10,979 nt of DNA, from NCBI GenBank assembly GCA_027013265.1, contig JALUXQ010000137.1, positions 1 to 10,979 of the forward strand, in the 5' to 3' direction. The notes under the pieces are model-generated. The model had not been told where the DNA came from. It did not search any database and worked only from the letters and a program-made list of their open reading frames with translations. Every line of letters begins with the position of its first letter. The first letter of the stretch is position 1. A program made the translations under genes and the position numbers. This DNA is from Campylobacteraceae bacterium (GTDB lineage Bacteria; Campylobacterota; Campylobacteria; Campylobacterales; Sulfurospirillaceae). Of the stretch, positions 1-5,798 are shown one piece after another.

Positions 1-434
1 AATCATCACTCAATACTACTAACATAAAAAATCTAGCTCTTAAACTAAAAAAACTACACAGTATAAAATTTGATGGTCAAAAATTTCACATAAAAGGGTA
101 TTTTAAATCGCACCATATAGATAAAGGACTAAAGCATGCCCTAAATCAACTTAGAAGATATAAAAGAGATTTTGTCTTGTCTCACAATGACTTGAATCCT
201 AAAAATATACTCTTTGCAAATAGTGTCAAGTTTATAGACTGGGAGTATGCTAGTCTAAATGATAGGTATTTTGATTTAGCAGCCATCTGTATCGAGTTTA
301 AACTATCACCTAAAAAGCAGGAGATATTTATAAAGTTATACTTTGGCAGTAGAAAAGCAGATTTCAAAAAACTACAAATTTTCAAGATTATTTATAAGTA
401 TGTTTGTTATACTTGGCAAAAAGATAGGAGATAA
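1..434 (+). CDS. LicA/choline-kinase-like phosphotransferase, C-terminal part (5' end outside window)
   Basis: The frame is open from the first complete codon at 3 to TAA at 432-434, so the start lies upstream of the window and about 143 C-terminal residues are visible. The visible part carries the kinase catalytic loop SHNDLNPKNIL (Brenner motif HxDxxxxN, with Asp as the catalytic base) and then FIDWEYAS, whose Asp corresponds to the metal-binding Asp of the aminoglycoside phosphotransferase/choline kinase fold. An upstream KLHS segment is also typical. This family transfers phosphate from ATP to a small hydroxylated substrate such as choline, ethanolamine, an aminoglycoside or a sugar. The WEY variant after the Asp favours the LicA/choline kinase branch, but the substrate cannot be read from this fragment. 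The following dehydrogenase starts 2 nt after the stop, and its ribosome binding site lies inside this gene, so the two are probably cotranscribed. Confidence 0.8.
   Translation, partial: SSLNTTNIKNLALKLKKLHSIKFDGQKFHIKGYFKSHHIDKGLKHALNQLRRYKRDFVLSHNDLNPKNILFANSVKFIDWEYASLNDRYFDLAAICIEFKLSPKKQEIFIKLYFGSRKADFKKLQIFKIIYKYVCYTWQKDRR
426..430 (+). promoter_or_regulatory. Ribosome binding site fixing the GTG start of ydfG
   Basis: AGGAG lies 5 nt upstream of GTG at 436 and inside the last codons of the kinase gene. It supports GTG 436 over the in-frame upstream start at 343, which would add 31 residues that do not fit the family and would overlap the kinase by about 90 nt. Confidence 0.8.
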
Positions 435-435
435 A

Positions 436-1185
436 GTGCCAAGAATAGTTTTTATAACTGGGGCAACCTCAGGATTTGGAAGAGAGTGTGCTAAGATGTT
501 TGCAAAAAGTGGAGATAGAGTCATAATAACAGGCAGAAGAGAAGAGAAACTAAAAGAGTTGCAAGATGAGTTAAGCGAGTTTGAAACTTTTCCTCTCTCT
601 TTTGATGTGCGAAACAAAGAGGAGGTGCAAAAAAATATAGCATCATTGCCATCTGATTTTAGAGACATCGATATACTTATAAATTCAGCGGGTCTTGCGC
701 TTGGGTTAGAGTTAACGCCTGAAGCTTTGATAGAGGATTGGGAGCAGATGATAGATACCAATATCAAAGGATTGTTGTATGTCACTAAGGCTGTTTTGCC
801 AACCATGATAAAAAGAAAACAAGGCTATATCTTCAATCTAGGCTCCATAGCAGGAAGTTGGCCATATCAGGGTGGAAATGTTTACGGAGCTACAAAAGCA
901 TTTGTCAAACAATTCTCTTATAACCTTAGAACTGACCTTAGAGGCACAAACATAAGAGTCTCAAATATAGAACCAGGTGCTGCAAAAACAGAATTTTCAG
1001 ATGTGAGATTTAAAGGCGAAACAGATAAGGCACAAAAAGTATATGACGGCTATGATCCATTGGTAGCAACCGATATAGCAAATCTTATCTTTACTCTTGC
1101 CAATCTACCTGAACATGTAAATGTAAACTCGCTAGAAGTCATGCCAACAGCTCAAACTTGGGCAGGATTGCATATAGAAAAATAG
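436..1185 (+). CDS. ydfG: NADP-dependent short-chain dehydrogenase, YdfG family
   Basis: This is a cytoplasmic short-chain dehydrogenase/reductase of 249 residues, against 248 for E. coli YdfG. That enzyme oxidises 3-hydroxy acids such as serine and L-allo-threonine and reduces malonic semialdehyde using NADP(H). Visible motifs are the cofactor loop TGATSGFG (residues 8-15), TGRR (32-35, basic residues suggesting NADP preference), FDVRN (56-60), NSAGLALG (83-90, in place of the usual NNAG), catalytic Asn109 in DTNIKG, Ser137, and Tyr150/Lys154 in YGATK. The C-terminal half follows YdfG closely, including IEPGAAKTEFSDVRFKG and the ending LEVMPTAQTWAGLHIEK. I chose the GTG at 436 because AGGAG lies 5 nt upstream and because the protein then begins right at the first beta strand, as in E. 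coli YdfG. It is probably cotranscribed with the kinase. The physiological substrate here is unknown. Confidence 0.92.
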   Translation: MPRIVFITGATSGFGRECAKMFAKSGDRVIITGRREEKLKELQDELSEFETFPLSFDVRNKEEVQKNIASLPSDFRDIDILINSAGLALGLELTPEALIEDWEQMIDTNIKGLLYVTKAVLPTMIKRKQGYIFNLGSIAGSWPYQGGNVYGATKAFVKQFSYNLRTDLRGTNIRVSNIEPGAAKTEFSDVRFKGETDKAQKVYDGYDPLVATDIANLIFTLANLPEHVNVNSLEVMPTAQTWAGLHIEK

Positions 1186-1195
1186 AAGTCTTCTG

Positions 1196-1240
1196 GATTT
1201 TTGCAAGTTATGTATATTTTTAACATAACTTGCAAAAATC
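1196..1240. repeat. Perfect 18-bp inverted repeat downstream of ydfG
   Basis: The arms GATTTTTGCAAGTTATGT (1196-1213) and its exact reverse complement (1223-1240) flank a 9-nt loop. It lies 10 nt after the ydfG stop, between convergent ydfG and tRNA-Asn. Each arm has its T-tract on the outer left side and its A-tract on the outer right side. This is the reverse of the A-stem-T polarity of a bidirectional intrinsic terminator, and no T-run follows on either strand. It may still act as a 3' RNA-stabilising hairpin for ydfG mRNA or as a protein-binding palindrome. Confidence 0.85.
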
Positions 1241-1248
1241 TAAAATAA

Positions 1249-1267
1249 TACACATTTAAAATGTGTA
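1249..1267. repeat. 8-bp inverted repeat TACACATT-TAA-AATGTGTA
   Basis: This is a second, smaller perfect inverted repeat, 8 nt beyond the 18-bp repeat, with arms at 1249-1256 and 1260-1267. A run of A follows on the plus strand, so it is not a plus-strand intrinsic terminator. The rest of the gap up to the tRNA (1268-1351) is AT-rich, and I see no gene in it. Confidence 0.6.
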
Positions 1268-1351
1268 AAAAAGTAACACTTATCTAAATTTTAGAACAAA
1301 TTTGAAATTTTAATGAAATTTTATAATTTTACTTGAAAAAGAGTGTAAGTG

Positions 1352-1426
1352 TGGCTCCGGATACTGGATTCGAACCAGTGACCAAGTGATTAACAGTCAC
1401 CTACTCTACCGCTGAGCTAATCCGGA
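1352..1426 (-). tRNA. tRNA-Asn (anticodon GTT)
   Basis: Read on the minus strand, the gene starts at 1426 with acceptor strand TCCGGAT, pairing with ATCCGGA at 1362-1356. The discriminator is G and CCA is encoded at 1354-1352. The D-arm (AGCTCAGCGGTAGAGT), the anticodon GTT at 1394-1392 inside GACTGTTAATC, and the T-arm with GGTTCGAATCC are all present and intact. The anticodon reads AAC/AAU, so the tRNA carries asparagine. It stands alone, convergent to ydfG and divergent from the TRAP transporter genes. I found no second copy of its 3' end in the window, so there is no sign of an integrated element. Confidence 0.97.
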
Positions 1427-1446
1427 ACACTTATAATGAGGACGAA

Positions 1447-1475
1447 ATTATAGTGAAAAATCTCCTTAAAGTCAA
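1447..1475 (-). promoter_or_regulatory. Sigma70 promoter of tRNA-Asn
   Basis: On the minus strand, TTGACT (1475-1470) and TATAAT (1452-1447) are separated by exactly 17 nt, which is close to the housekeeping consensus. The expected start site, about 1440, lies roughly 14 nt before the mature tRNA 5' end. A -35 element this good is uncommon in Campylobacterota and fits a stable-RNA gene. Confidence 0.85.
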
Positions 1476-1477
1476 GA

Positions 1478-1518
1478 TTTTTAGCAAAAAGATTGTAAAA
1501 AAATAAGTTTGCTAAAAA
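1478..1518. repeat. 11-bp inverted repeat upstream of the tRNA promoter
   Basis: TTTTTAGCAAA (1478-1488) and TTTGCTAAAAA (1508-1518) are exact reverse complements separated by 19 nt. The left arm begins 2 nt beyond the -35 hexamer of the tRNA promoter. It sits in the divergent gap between the tRNA and the TAXI gene and could be an operator, but nothing links it to a regulator. Confidence 0.6.
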
Positions 1519-1579
1519 ATAGAGTCTAAAACTAAATATTTGTTCTACATTTAAATATTTTTTTAAGAAAAAACAAAGT

Positions 1580-1607
1580 TTGAGTTGCTACTATTATCTC
1601 GTATTAA
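1580..1607 (+). promoter_or_regulatory. Possible promoter of the TAXI-TRAP operon
   Basis: The region before the gene is T- and A-tract rich. TTGAGT (1580-1585) and TATTAA (1602-1607) with 16 nt between them give a weak sigma70-like pair. An alternative -10, TATTAT at 1592-1597, has no good -35. If the first pair is used, the palindrome at 1604-1621 overlaps the -10 and the start site. I cannot decide between them from sequence. Confidence 0.3.
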
Positions 1608-1621
1608 CTCTGCAGAGTTAA
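1604..1621. promoter_or_regulatory. 18-bp perfect palindrome in the TAXI gene leader (possible operator)
   Basis: TTAACTCTGCAGAGTTAA is perfectly self-complementary and ends 19 nt before the ATG of the TAXI gene, just upstream of its ribosome binding site. It could be an operator for a dimeric regulator or a short 5' mRNA hairpin (7-bp stem, 4-nt loop). No regulator gene is adjacent on the same strand. Confidence 0.55.
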
Positions 1622-1640
1622 AAATTTTAAAGGAGTTTTC

Positions 1641-2588
1641 ATGAACAAAAAACTTGCTACTATTGCACTTGCTGGTGCTTTAAGCCTTCCTGCATTTGCA
1701 GCGCAATTTATCACTATCGGAACTGGTGGTGTTACAGGTGTTTACTATCCAACTGGTGGAGCAATTTGCCGAATGGTAAACAAAAACAAGAAAAAAACAG
1801 GCATTAGATGTTCTGTTGAGTCAACTGGTGGTTCAGTGTATAATGTAAATACTATTCACCAAGGTGAGCTTGATTTTGGTATTTCACAAAGTGATACTGC
1901 ATACCAAGCATATAATGGTATAGGTAAATTCAAAGGTAAAGCTATAAAAGAGTTAAGAAGTACTATGGCAATCTATCCTGAGTTACTATCATTTGTAGTT
2001 GCTAAAAGATCTGGTATCAAATCTTTAGCAGATGTAAAAGGTAAGCGTATCAACATAGACACCCCGGGCTCAGGAACTAGAATGACTACTGAAATAGTTC
2101 TTAAAGCATTCGGCATCAAACATTCCGATCTAAAACAAATTGATGAGCTAAGCTCAAGTGAAGGTCCAACACTACTTAAAGATGATCATGTAGATGGTTA
2201 TTTTGCAGTATTTGGTCACCCAACAGCAAATATCAAAGATGCTGCTAACTCAGTTGATATTGACTTGATTCCAATCGAAGGAAAACCAGTTGATATGCTA
2301 GTTAAAAAATACCCTTACTATGCAAAAGGTATCATCTCTGGAACATTCTATAAAGGTGTTACTCATGATACTCCGAGTATTGGTGTAAAAGCTGTTCTTT
2401 GTACAAGTGCAAAAACTAGTGAAAAAGTTGTTTATACTGTAGTAAAAACTATTTTAGACAACTTCGCAGCTTTCAAAAAGCTTCACCCAGCCTATAAAAC
2501 AATTACCAAAAAAAGTCTTCTTGATGGTTTAAGTATCCCTCAGCATCCAGGTGCTATAAAAGCATTTAAAGAAGCTGGTTTGCTTTAA
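1641..2588 (+). CDS. TAXI family TRAP transporter solute-binding protein
   Basis: This periplasmic binding protein of 315 residues captures a substrate and hands it to the TRAP permease encoded next. The N-terminus is a Sec signal peptide: a lysine pair, a hydrophobic core at residues 5-18, and likely cleavage after AFA or AFAA (20-21). The mature protein opens with ITIGTGGVTGVYYPTGG (24-40), the hallmark start of TAXI proteins. Next come ESTGGSVYNV (60-69), the DFGISQSDTAYQAY region (78-91) and IDTPGSGTRM (139-148), which line the ligand pocket in this family. AGGAG at 1631-1635 lies 5 nt before the ATG. Characterised TAXI proteins bind glutamate/glutamine or dicarboxylates such as 2-oxoglutarate, and the ligand here cannot be assigned. 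Three cysteines (43, 57 and one near 254) remain in the mature chain; 43 and 57 could form a disulfide. Confidence 0.93.
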   Translation: MNKKLATIALAGALSLPAFAAQFITIGTGGVTGVYYPTGGAICRMVNKNKKKTGIRCSVESTGGSVYNVNTIHQGELDFGISQSDTAYQAYNGIGKFKGKAIKELRSTMAIYPELLSFVVAKRSGIKSLADVKGKRINIDTPGSGTRMTTEIVLKAFGIKHSDLKQIDELSSSEGPTLLKDDHVDGYFAVFGHPTANIKDAANSVDIDLIPIEGKPVDMLVKKYPYYAKGIISGTFYKGVTHDTPSIGVKAVLCTSAKTSEKVVYTVVKTILDNFAAFKKLHPAYKTITKKSLLDGLSIPQHPGAIKAFKEAGLL

Positions 2589-2606
2589 ACAAGTACGCCT
2601 TTAGTT

Positions 2607-2630
2607 GAAGCCCTATTTGATTAGGGCTTC
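2607..2630 (+). terminator. Hairpin between the TAXI gene and the permease gene (processing or attenuation)
   Basis: GAAGCCCTA (2607-2615) pairs perfectly with TAGGGCTTC (2622-2630) across a 6-nt loop, 18 nt after the TAXI stop. No T-run follows, so it is not a full intrinsic terminator. At this place in binding-protein/permease operons such hairpins often protect the upstream mRNA or allow partial termination, giving more binding protein than permease. Confidence 0.6.
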
Positions 2631-2643
2631 ACAATTCATGAGA

Positions 2644-2680
2644 GTATTTTTAAGTATTTTTTTGTAATTTTTAAAAATAC
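2644..2680 (+). repeat. 10-bp AT-rich inverted repeat before the permease gene
   Basis: GTATTTTTAA (2644-2653) and TTAAAAATAC (2671-2680) are exact reverse complements, and the intervening 17 nt are T-rich. The repeat ends 8 nt before the Shine-Dalgarno sequence of the permease gene, so folding could influence access to it. The stem is AT-only apart from one G-C pair. Confidence 0.5.
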
Positions 2681-2688
2681 CCTAAACT

Positions 2689-2694
2689 AGGAGG
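2689..2694 (+). promoter_or_regulatory. Strong ribosome binding site fixing a TTG start
   Basis: AGGAGG lies 7 nt upstream of TTG at 2702. It is the best Shine-Dalgarno sequence in the window, and it justifies the non-ATG start. The next methionine codons lie inside the first membrane segments. Confidence 0.85.
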
Positions 2695-2701
2695 AATAAG
2701 C

Positions 2702-4873
2702 TTGAAAAAACATATTCAAAGGGAAAAAGAGTATTTAGAGGAGATCGAAAAGGACAACAAAGAAGCCTTGGATAATTTATCACATCTAAAAGAAGAAGTT
2801 CCGCCGATTCCTGTCGATATAGAAGATGAAGAGAAGCTCATAAGTGAGCTTGAAGGGCAAAGAATATTTCCAGATGGCACTTGGCAATATTGGTTTATAG
2901 CAGTTATCGCTTTTACTTGGTCAGCATTTCAGATGTATATAGTTATAAACCCCATAAATAGTGTTTTTGCAAGAGCAGGACACTTGGCATTTGCTGTGAT
3001 ACTAGCCTATACAGTTTACCCTATATTTAAAACTGCCAACCTTAGAAAAAAGATAACTTGGTATGATTTTGCATTCGCTGCTGTTGGTGTGGTAGTTGTT
3101 CTATACAAGTGGTACGAATATACAAATCTTGCTATGCGCTCAGGTGCATGGACACAAACCGATGTTATAGTCGGCATTTTAGTTTGTATCGTAGTTTTAG
3201 AGGGCGCAAGGCGAGTTATGGGACTTCCTTTGCCACTAATCTCTATGATATTTATAGTTTATGATATTTTTGGACCATATATGCCAGACTTAATCGCTCA
3301 TAAAGGTGCGAGTGTTAGCAAGCTTATGGGACAAATGGTATTAACAACTGAGGGTATCTTTGGCGTACCTCTTGGAGTTAGTGCTAGTTATGTATTTTTA
3401 TTTGTCCTCTTTGGCGCCTTGCTTGATAGAGCAGGTGCAGGTGAGTACTTTATCAACTTAGCATACACTCTACTAGGAAAATACGATGGTGGACCTGCAA
3501 AGGCATCAGTTGCTGCATCTGGTATGATGGGGATTATCTCAGGCTCCTCCATAGCAAATACAGTAACAACAGGAACTTTTACAATTCCACTTATGAAAAG
3601 GTTGGGCTTTCCTGCTCATAAAGCAGGTGCAGTGGAGGTTGCTTCATCAGTCAATGGGCAACTGATGCCTCCTATCATGGGAGCAGCCGCCTTTATCATG
3701 GCTGAATTTTTAGGGCTCAACTATACAGAGATAGTTTTTGCAGCATTTGTTCCAGCATTTACTAGCTACTTTGCACTCTTTTATATAGTTCACTTAGAGG
3801 CAAAAAAGCAGGGACTAAAAGGAGAAGACCCAAGTAAACTAGGTCGTGCTTGGCCTCTTTTTATCAGAGGTATTCACTATATAATTCCTATCTTCTTTTT
3901 GATGTACACTCTAATCATACTGAGACACTCCGCTCAAAGCGCAGCGTTTAATGCGATAATGTTTATGATGCTTATCATGATTACACAAAGACCAATAGCT
4001 GCTCTTATGAAAAAAGAGAAACTAAACAAAGCATTATTTATACAAGGCTTTTCAGATATTGGCTGGGGCATGGTAAATGGAGCTAAAAGTATGGTTCCGA
4101 TTGCTATAGCTACTGGTGTTGCTGGTATCATTGTTGGCTCTGTTACATTAACTGGTATTGGGTTGATTCTATCTGATGTTATTGATCAGCTTTCACACGG
4201 ATACATCATCTTGGTTCTACTCTTTACTGCTATCACGTCATTGATACTTGGTATGGGACTTCCGACAACTGCAAACTATATCGTTATGGCTTCACTTACA
4301 GCGCCAGTCATCATGCAACTTGCCAATCAAAATGGTTATGTTATTCCTATGATAGCAGCTCACATGTTTGTGTTCTACTTTGGTATTCTAGCAGATGATA
4401 CGCCTCCTGTTGGTCTAGCGGCATATGCCGCAGCCGGGATTGCAAAAGCAGACCCTATCAAGACTGGACTACAAGGATTTTTCTATGATATAAGAACTGC
4501 AATATTGCCATTTATGTTCTTTTTCAACAACAACCTTTTGATGATAGAGAGTGTTGATCCAGCAGATCCAAATGACTCATCCAAATGGGTGTGGATTTCC
4601 AATCCTGCTGAGATAGCCATCATATTTATTGGAGCAGTGGCTGGTATGTTTGCTTTTACTTCTGCAACTCAAGGCTTTATGCTAACAAAAGTAAATACGC
4701 TAGAGAGACTACTGCTATTGACCCTGATACCATTTATGATGCTACCAAAATTGATGGCAACTCACCTTGATCTTACATCTCATTATGTATCTTATGTGAT
4801 TGGTACAACACTATATGTAAGCGTATATCTAATACAAAAAGCAAAAGTCAAGAGAGAAAAGGCTTTAACCTAA
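2702..4873 (+). CDS. TRAP transporter fused permease (DctQ-DctM type, TAXI class)
   Basis: This inner-membrane subunit of 723 residues combines the small 4-helix (Q) and large 12-helix (M) TRAP subunits in one chain, the usual arrangement for TAXI systems. It imports the ligand captured by the preceding binding protein using a sodium or proton gradient rather than ATP. Residues 1-55 are charged and glutamate-rich, probably a cytoplasmic helical extension. Hydrophobic segments start at WQYWFIAVIAF (61-71) and continue to the end. The M part shows SGSSIANTVTTGTF (about 280), NGQLMPPIMGAAAF (about 319-332) and GMGLPTTANYIV (517-528), which are conserved TRAP family motifs. The TTG start is supported by AGGAGG 7 nt upstream. 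It faces the crp gene end to end across 36 nt containing a shared hairpin. Confidence 0.93.
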   Translation: MKKHIQREKEYLEEIEKDNKEALDNLSHLKEEVPPIPVDIEDEEKLISELEGQRIFPDGTWQYWFIAVIAFTWSAFQMYIVINPINSVFARAGHLAFAVILAYTVYPIFKTANLRKKITWYDFAFAAVGVVVVLYKWYEYTNLAMRSGAWTQTDVIVGILVCIVVLEGARRVMGLPLPLISMIFIVYDIFGPYMPDLIAHKGASVSKLMGQMVLTTEGIFGVPLGVSASYVFLFVLFGALLDRAGAGEYFINLAYTLLGKYDGGPAKASVAASGMMGIISGSSIANTVTTGTFTIPLMKRLGFPAHKAGAVEVASSVNGQLMPPIMGAAAFIMAEFLGLNYTEIVFAAFVPAFTSYFALFYIVHLEAKKQGLKGEDPSKLGRAWPLFIRGIHYIIPIFFLMYTLIILRHSAQSAAFNAIMFMMLIMITQRPIAALMKKEKLNKALFIQGFSDIGWGMVNGAKSMVPIAIATGVAGIIVGSVTLTGIGLILSDVIDQLSHGYIILVLLFTAITSLILGMGLPTTANYIVMASLTAPVIMQLANQNGYVIPMIAAHMFVFYFGILADDTPPVGLAAYAAAGIAKADPIKTGLQGFFYDIRTAILPFMFFFNNNLLMIESVDPADPNDSSKWVWISNPAEIAIIFIGAVAGMFAFTSATQGFMLTKVNTLERLLLLTLIPFMMLPKLMATHLDLTSHYVSYVIGTTLYVSVYLIQKAKVKREKALT

Positions 4874-4880
4874 AATAGAC

Positions 4881-4911
4881 AGAGGACGAGTAATAAGTTA
4901 ATTTGTCCTCT
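4881..4911. terminator. Hairpin between convergent permease and crp genes
   Basis: AGAGGAC (4881-4887) pairs with GTCCTCT (4905-4911). In the plus-strand RNA, G-U pairs extend the stem to 11 bp with a 9-nt loop (4892-4900). It begins 7 nt after the permease stop and its right arm overlaps the crp stop codon (4912-4910). No long T-run follows on either strand, so it is a weak candidate for a shared terminator. Confidence 0.5.
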
Positions 4912-5539
4912 AAAAATCTTGCATATAAGTGATCTCTCCTCTGCTTAAACTCACCTTATTAGCAATTTCTAACTCTTTTAGGATTCTACTTATCACTACT
5001 CTTGAAGTTCCTAAGTTTTGGGCTATCTCTTCGTGGGTTATATGAATTTTTTTGCTATTTTTGGATTTTAAAAATTGTAAAACTCTCCGCTTGAGTGGTT
5101 TAAACTTTAAGTCTTCTACTAAAGTTGCCAACGAGGTTAGTTTTAAAGTAAACAGAGAAAACATATAGTCTTGATATGGTTTACATTCGCTCATCAACTC
5201 TTTTACAGTTTTTGAATCTAGCATAAATCCCTCGACATCACTTAGTGTCACTGCGCTACCAATCGCTGGTGTTTGAGAGATGGAACTAGATGTATTTATC
5301 ACACACTGTTCACCTGGATTTAGGGTGTAGAGTGTTATCTCTTCACCATCTTCGTTTTGAATATATACTTTTACACTACCTCTTTCTAAGTATAAGATAG
5401 CTCCACACAAATCACCCTGCCAAAAGAGTATGCTATCTTTTTTGAAACTAACTCTTTTGGCATGAGCAAAAAATTTCTCTCTTCTTATGCTGTCTAAATC
5501 ATCAAAAAAACTATAAAGTTTCTCTATTTTTTCTTGCAT
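4910..5539 (-). CDS. Crp/Fnr family transcriptional regulator
   Basis: This is a cytoplasmic DNA-binding regulator of 209 residues, the length of E. coli CRP. Residues 10-125 form the cyclic-nucleotide-binding-like beta roll (FWQGDLCGAILYLERGSVKVY at about 39-59). A dimerisation helix follows (about 127-145), then a winged helix-turn-helix: ITHEEIAQNLGTSR (167-180) plus VVISRILKELE (181-191). It aligns without gaps to the CRP segment ending GCSRETVGRILKMLE. Arg180 and Arg185 are kept, but the Glu of CRP at 181 is Val. The cAMP-contacting Glu/Arg pattern of CRP is absent, as is the N-terminal cysteine cluster of FNR, so the signal is unknown. Cys45, Cys79 and Cys119 are candidates for redox or ligand sensing. 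The start codon lies inside the 3' end of the DUF2892 gene (16-nt overlap), implying translational coupling. I see no strong Shine-Dalgarno sequence of its own. Confidence 0.9.
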   Translation of the reverse strand: MQEKIEKLYSFFDDLDSIRREKFFAHAKRVSFKKDSILFWQGDLCGAILYLERGSVKVYIQNEDGEEITLYTLNPGEQCVINTSSSISQTPAIGSAVTLSDVEGFMLDSKTVKELMSECKPYQDYMFSLFTLKLTSLATLVEDLKFKPLKRRVLQFLKSKNSKKIHITHEEIAQNLGTSRVVISRILKELEIANKVSLSRGEITYMQDF

Positions 5540-5709
5540 GTAGAAATTTTAAATATAGGGTACAATGGACAAAATCCAAATAGCCCAGTCACTAAAGGAA
5601 TGACTCCTATATAAGCTATCGGCTGTGCTCCCAAAAAGGCATACACTACCAATGCCAAACCTACTACAATCCTAAGTATTCTGTCAAATCCACCTACATT
5701 ACAGCTCAT
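5524..5709 (-). CDS. DUF2892 small membrane protein (YgaP-like membrane domain)
   Basis: This inner-membrane protein has 61 residues. The pattern MSCNVGGFDRILRIVVG, with later GVIPLVTGLFGFCPLYPIF and STC near the end, is the DUF2892 signature: Asn and Asp-Arg near the N-terminus, then GxCPLY and TC. Two hydrophobic helices are visible (about 10-27 and 31-47). In E. coli YgaP a DUF2892-type membrane hairpin follows a rhodanese domain; here it stands alone. Cysteines 3, 47 and 58 are features of the family, and their role is not established. I chose ATG 5709 because AGGAG lies 6 nt upstream and the domain begins there. A longer in-frame start at 5832 would run back through the mnmA 3' end and the promoter region. 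It overlaps crp by 16 nt. A role in sulfur or redox metabolism is inference from YgaP only. Confidence 0.88.
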   Translation of the reverse strand: MSCNVGGFDRILRIVVGLALVVYAFLGAQPIAYIGVIPLVTGLFGFCPLYPIFKISTCKKK

Positions 5710-5715
5710 GTTGAA

Positions 5716-5720
5716 CTCCT
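5716..5720 (-). promoter_or_regulatory. Ribosome binding site fixing the DUF2892 start
   Basis: On the minus strand, AGGAG lies 6 nt before ATG 5709. It decides against the longer in-frame start at 5832. Confidence 0.8.
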
Positions 5721-5737
5721 TATATTTAATTGTCATC

Positions 5738-5763
5738 TTATTAAGGAAGTAATTCCTTAATAA
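5738..5763 (-). repeat. 11-bp inverted repeat in the DUF2892-crp 5' leader
   Basis: TTATTAAGGAA (5738-5748) and TTCCTTAATAA (5753-5763) are exact reverse complements with a 4-nt loop. If transcription starts near 5765, this hairpin forms the very 5' end of the mRNA. Such a terminal hairpin could protect the message, or the palindrome could be a second operator. It lacks a following T-run on the minus strand, so it is unlikely to be the mnmA terminator. Confidence 0.65.
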
Positions 5764-5771
5764 TATAAGGT

Positions 5772-5777
5772 ATTCTA
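5772..5777 (-). promoter_or_regulatory. Likely -10 element of the DUF2892-crp promoter
   Basis: TAGAAT on the minus strand (5777-5772) matches TATAAT at five of six positions. A start site 7 nt downstream, near 5765, would place the centre of the upstream palindrome at -41.5. There is no recognisable -35 hexamer because the palindrome occupies that place, as expected for a class II activated promoter. Confidence 0.55.
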
Positions 5778-5798
5778 CTACTTTTTTATAAATGTGTA

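Noticed and set aside
343..435. Longer N-terminus for the YdfG dehydrogenase (in-frame start at 343)
   Set aside because: It would overlap the kinase gene by about 90 nt, adds residues not seen in the family, and ignores the AGGAG placed 5 nt before GTG 436.
372..806. 144-codon minus-strand open frame inside ydfG
   Set aside because: It is antisense to a gene with full family motifs, has no recognisable domain, and its serine- and leucine-rich composition is what reverse reading of AT-rich coding DNA gives.
1196..1240. Classical bidirectional intrinsic terminator
   Set aside because: The T and A tracts are on the wrong sides of the stem for both strands, and no U-run would follow the hairpin in either transcript.
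1352..1426. tRNA-Asn as an integration site for a mobile element
   Set aside because: No repeat of the tRNA 3' end, integrase, or compositional break is visible in the window; both sides carry ordinary chromosomal genes.
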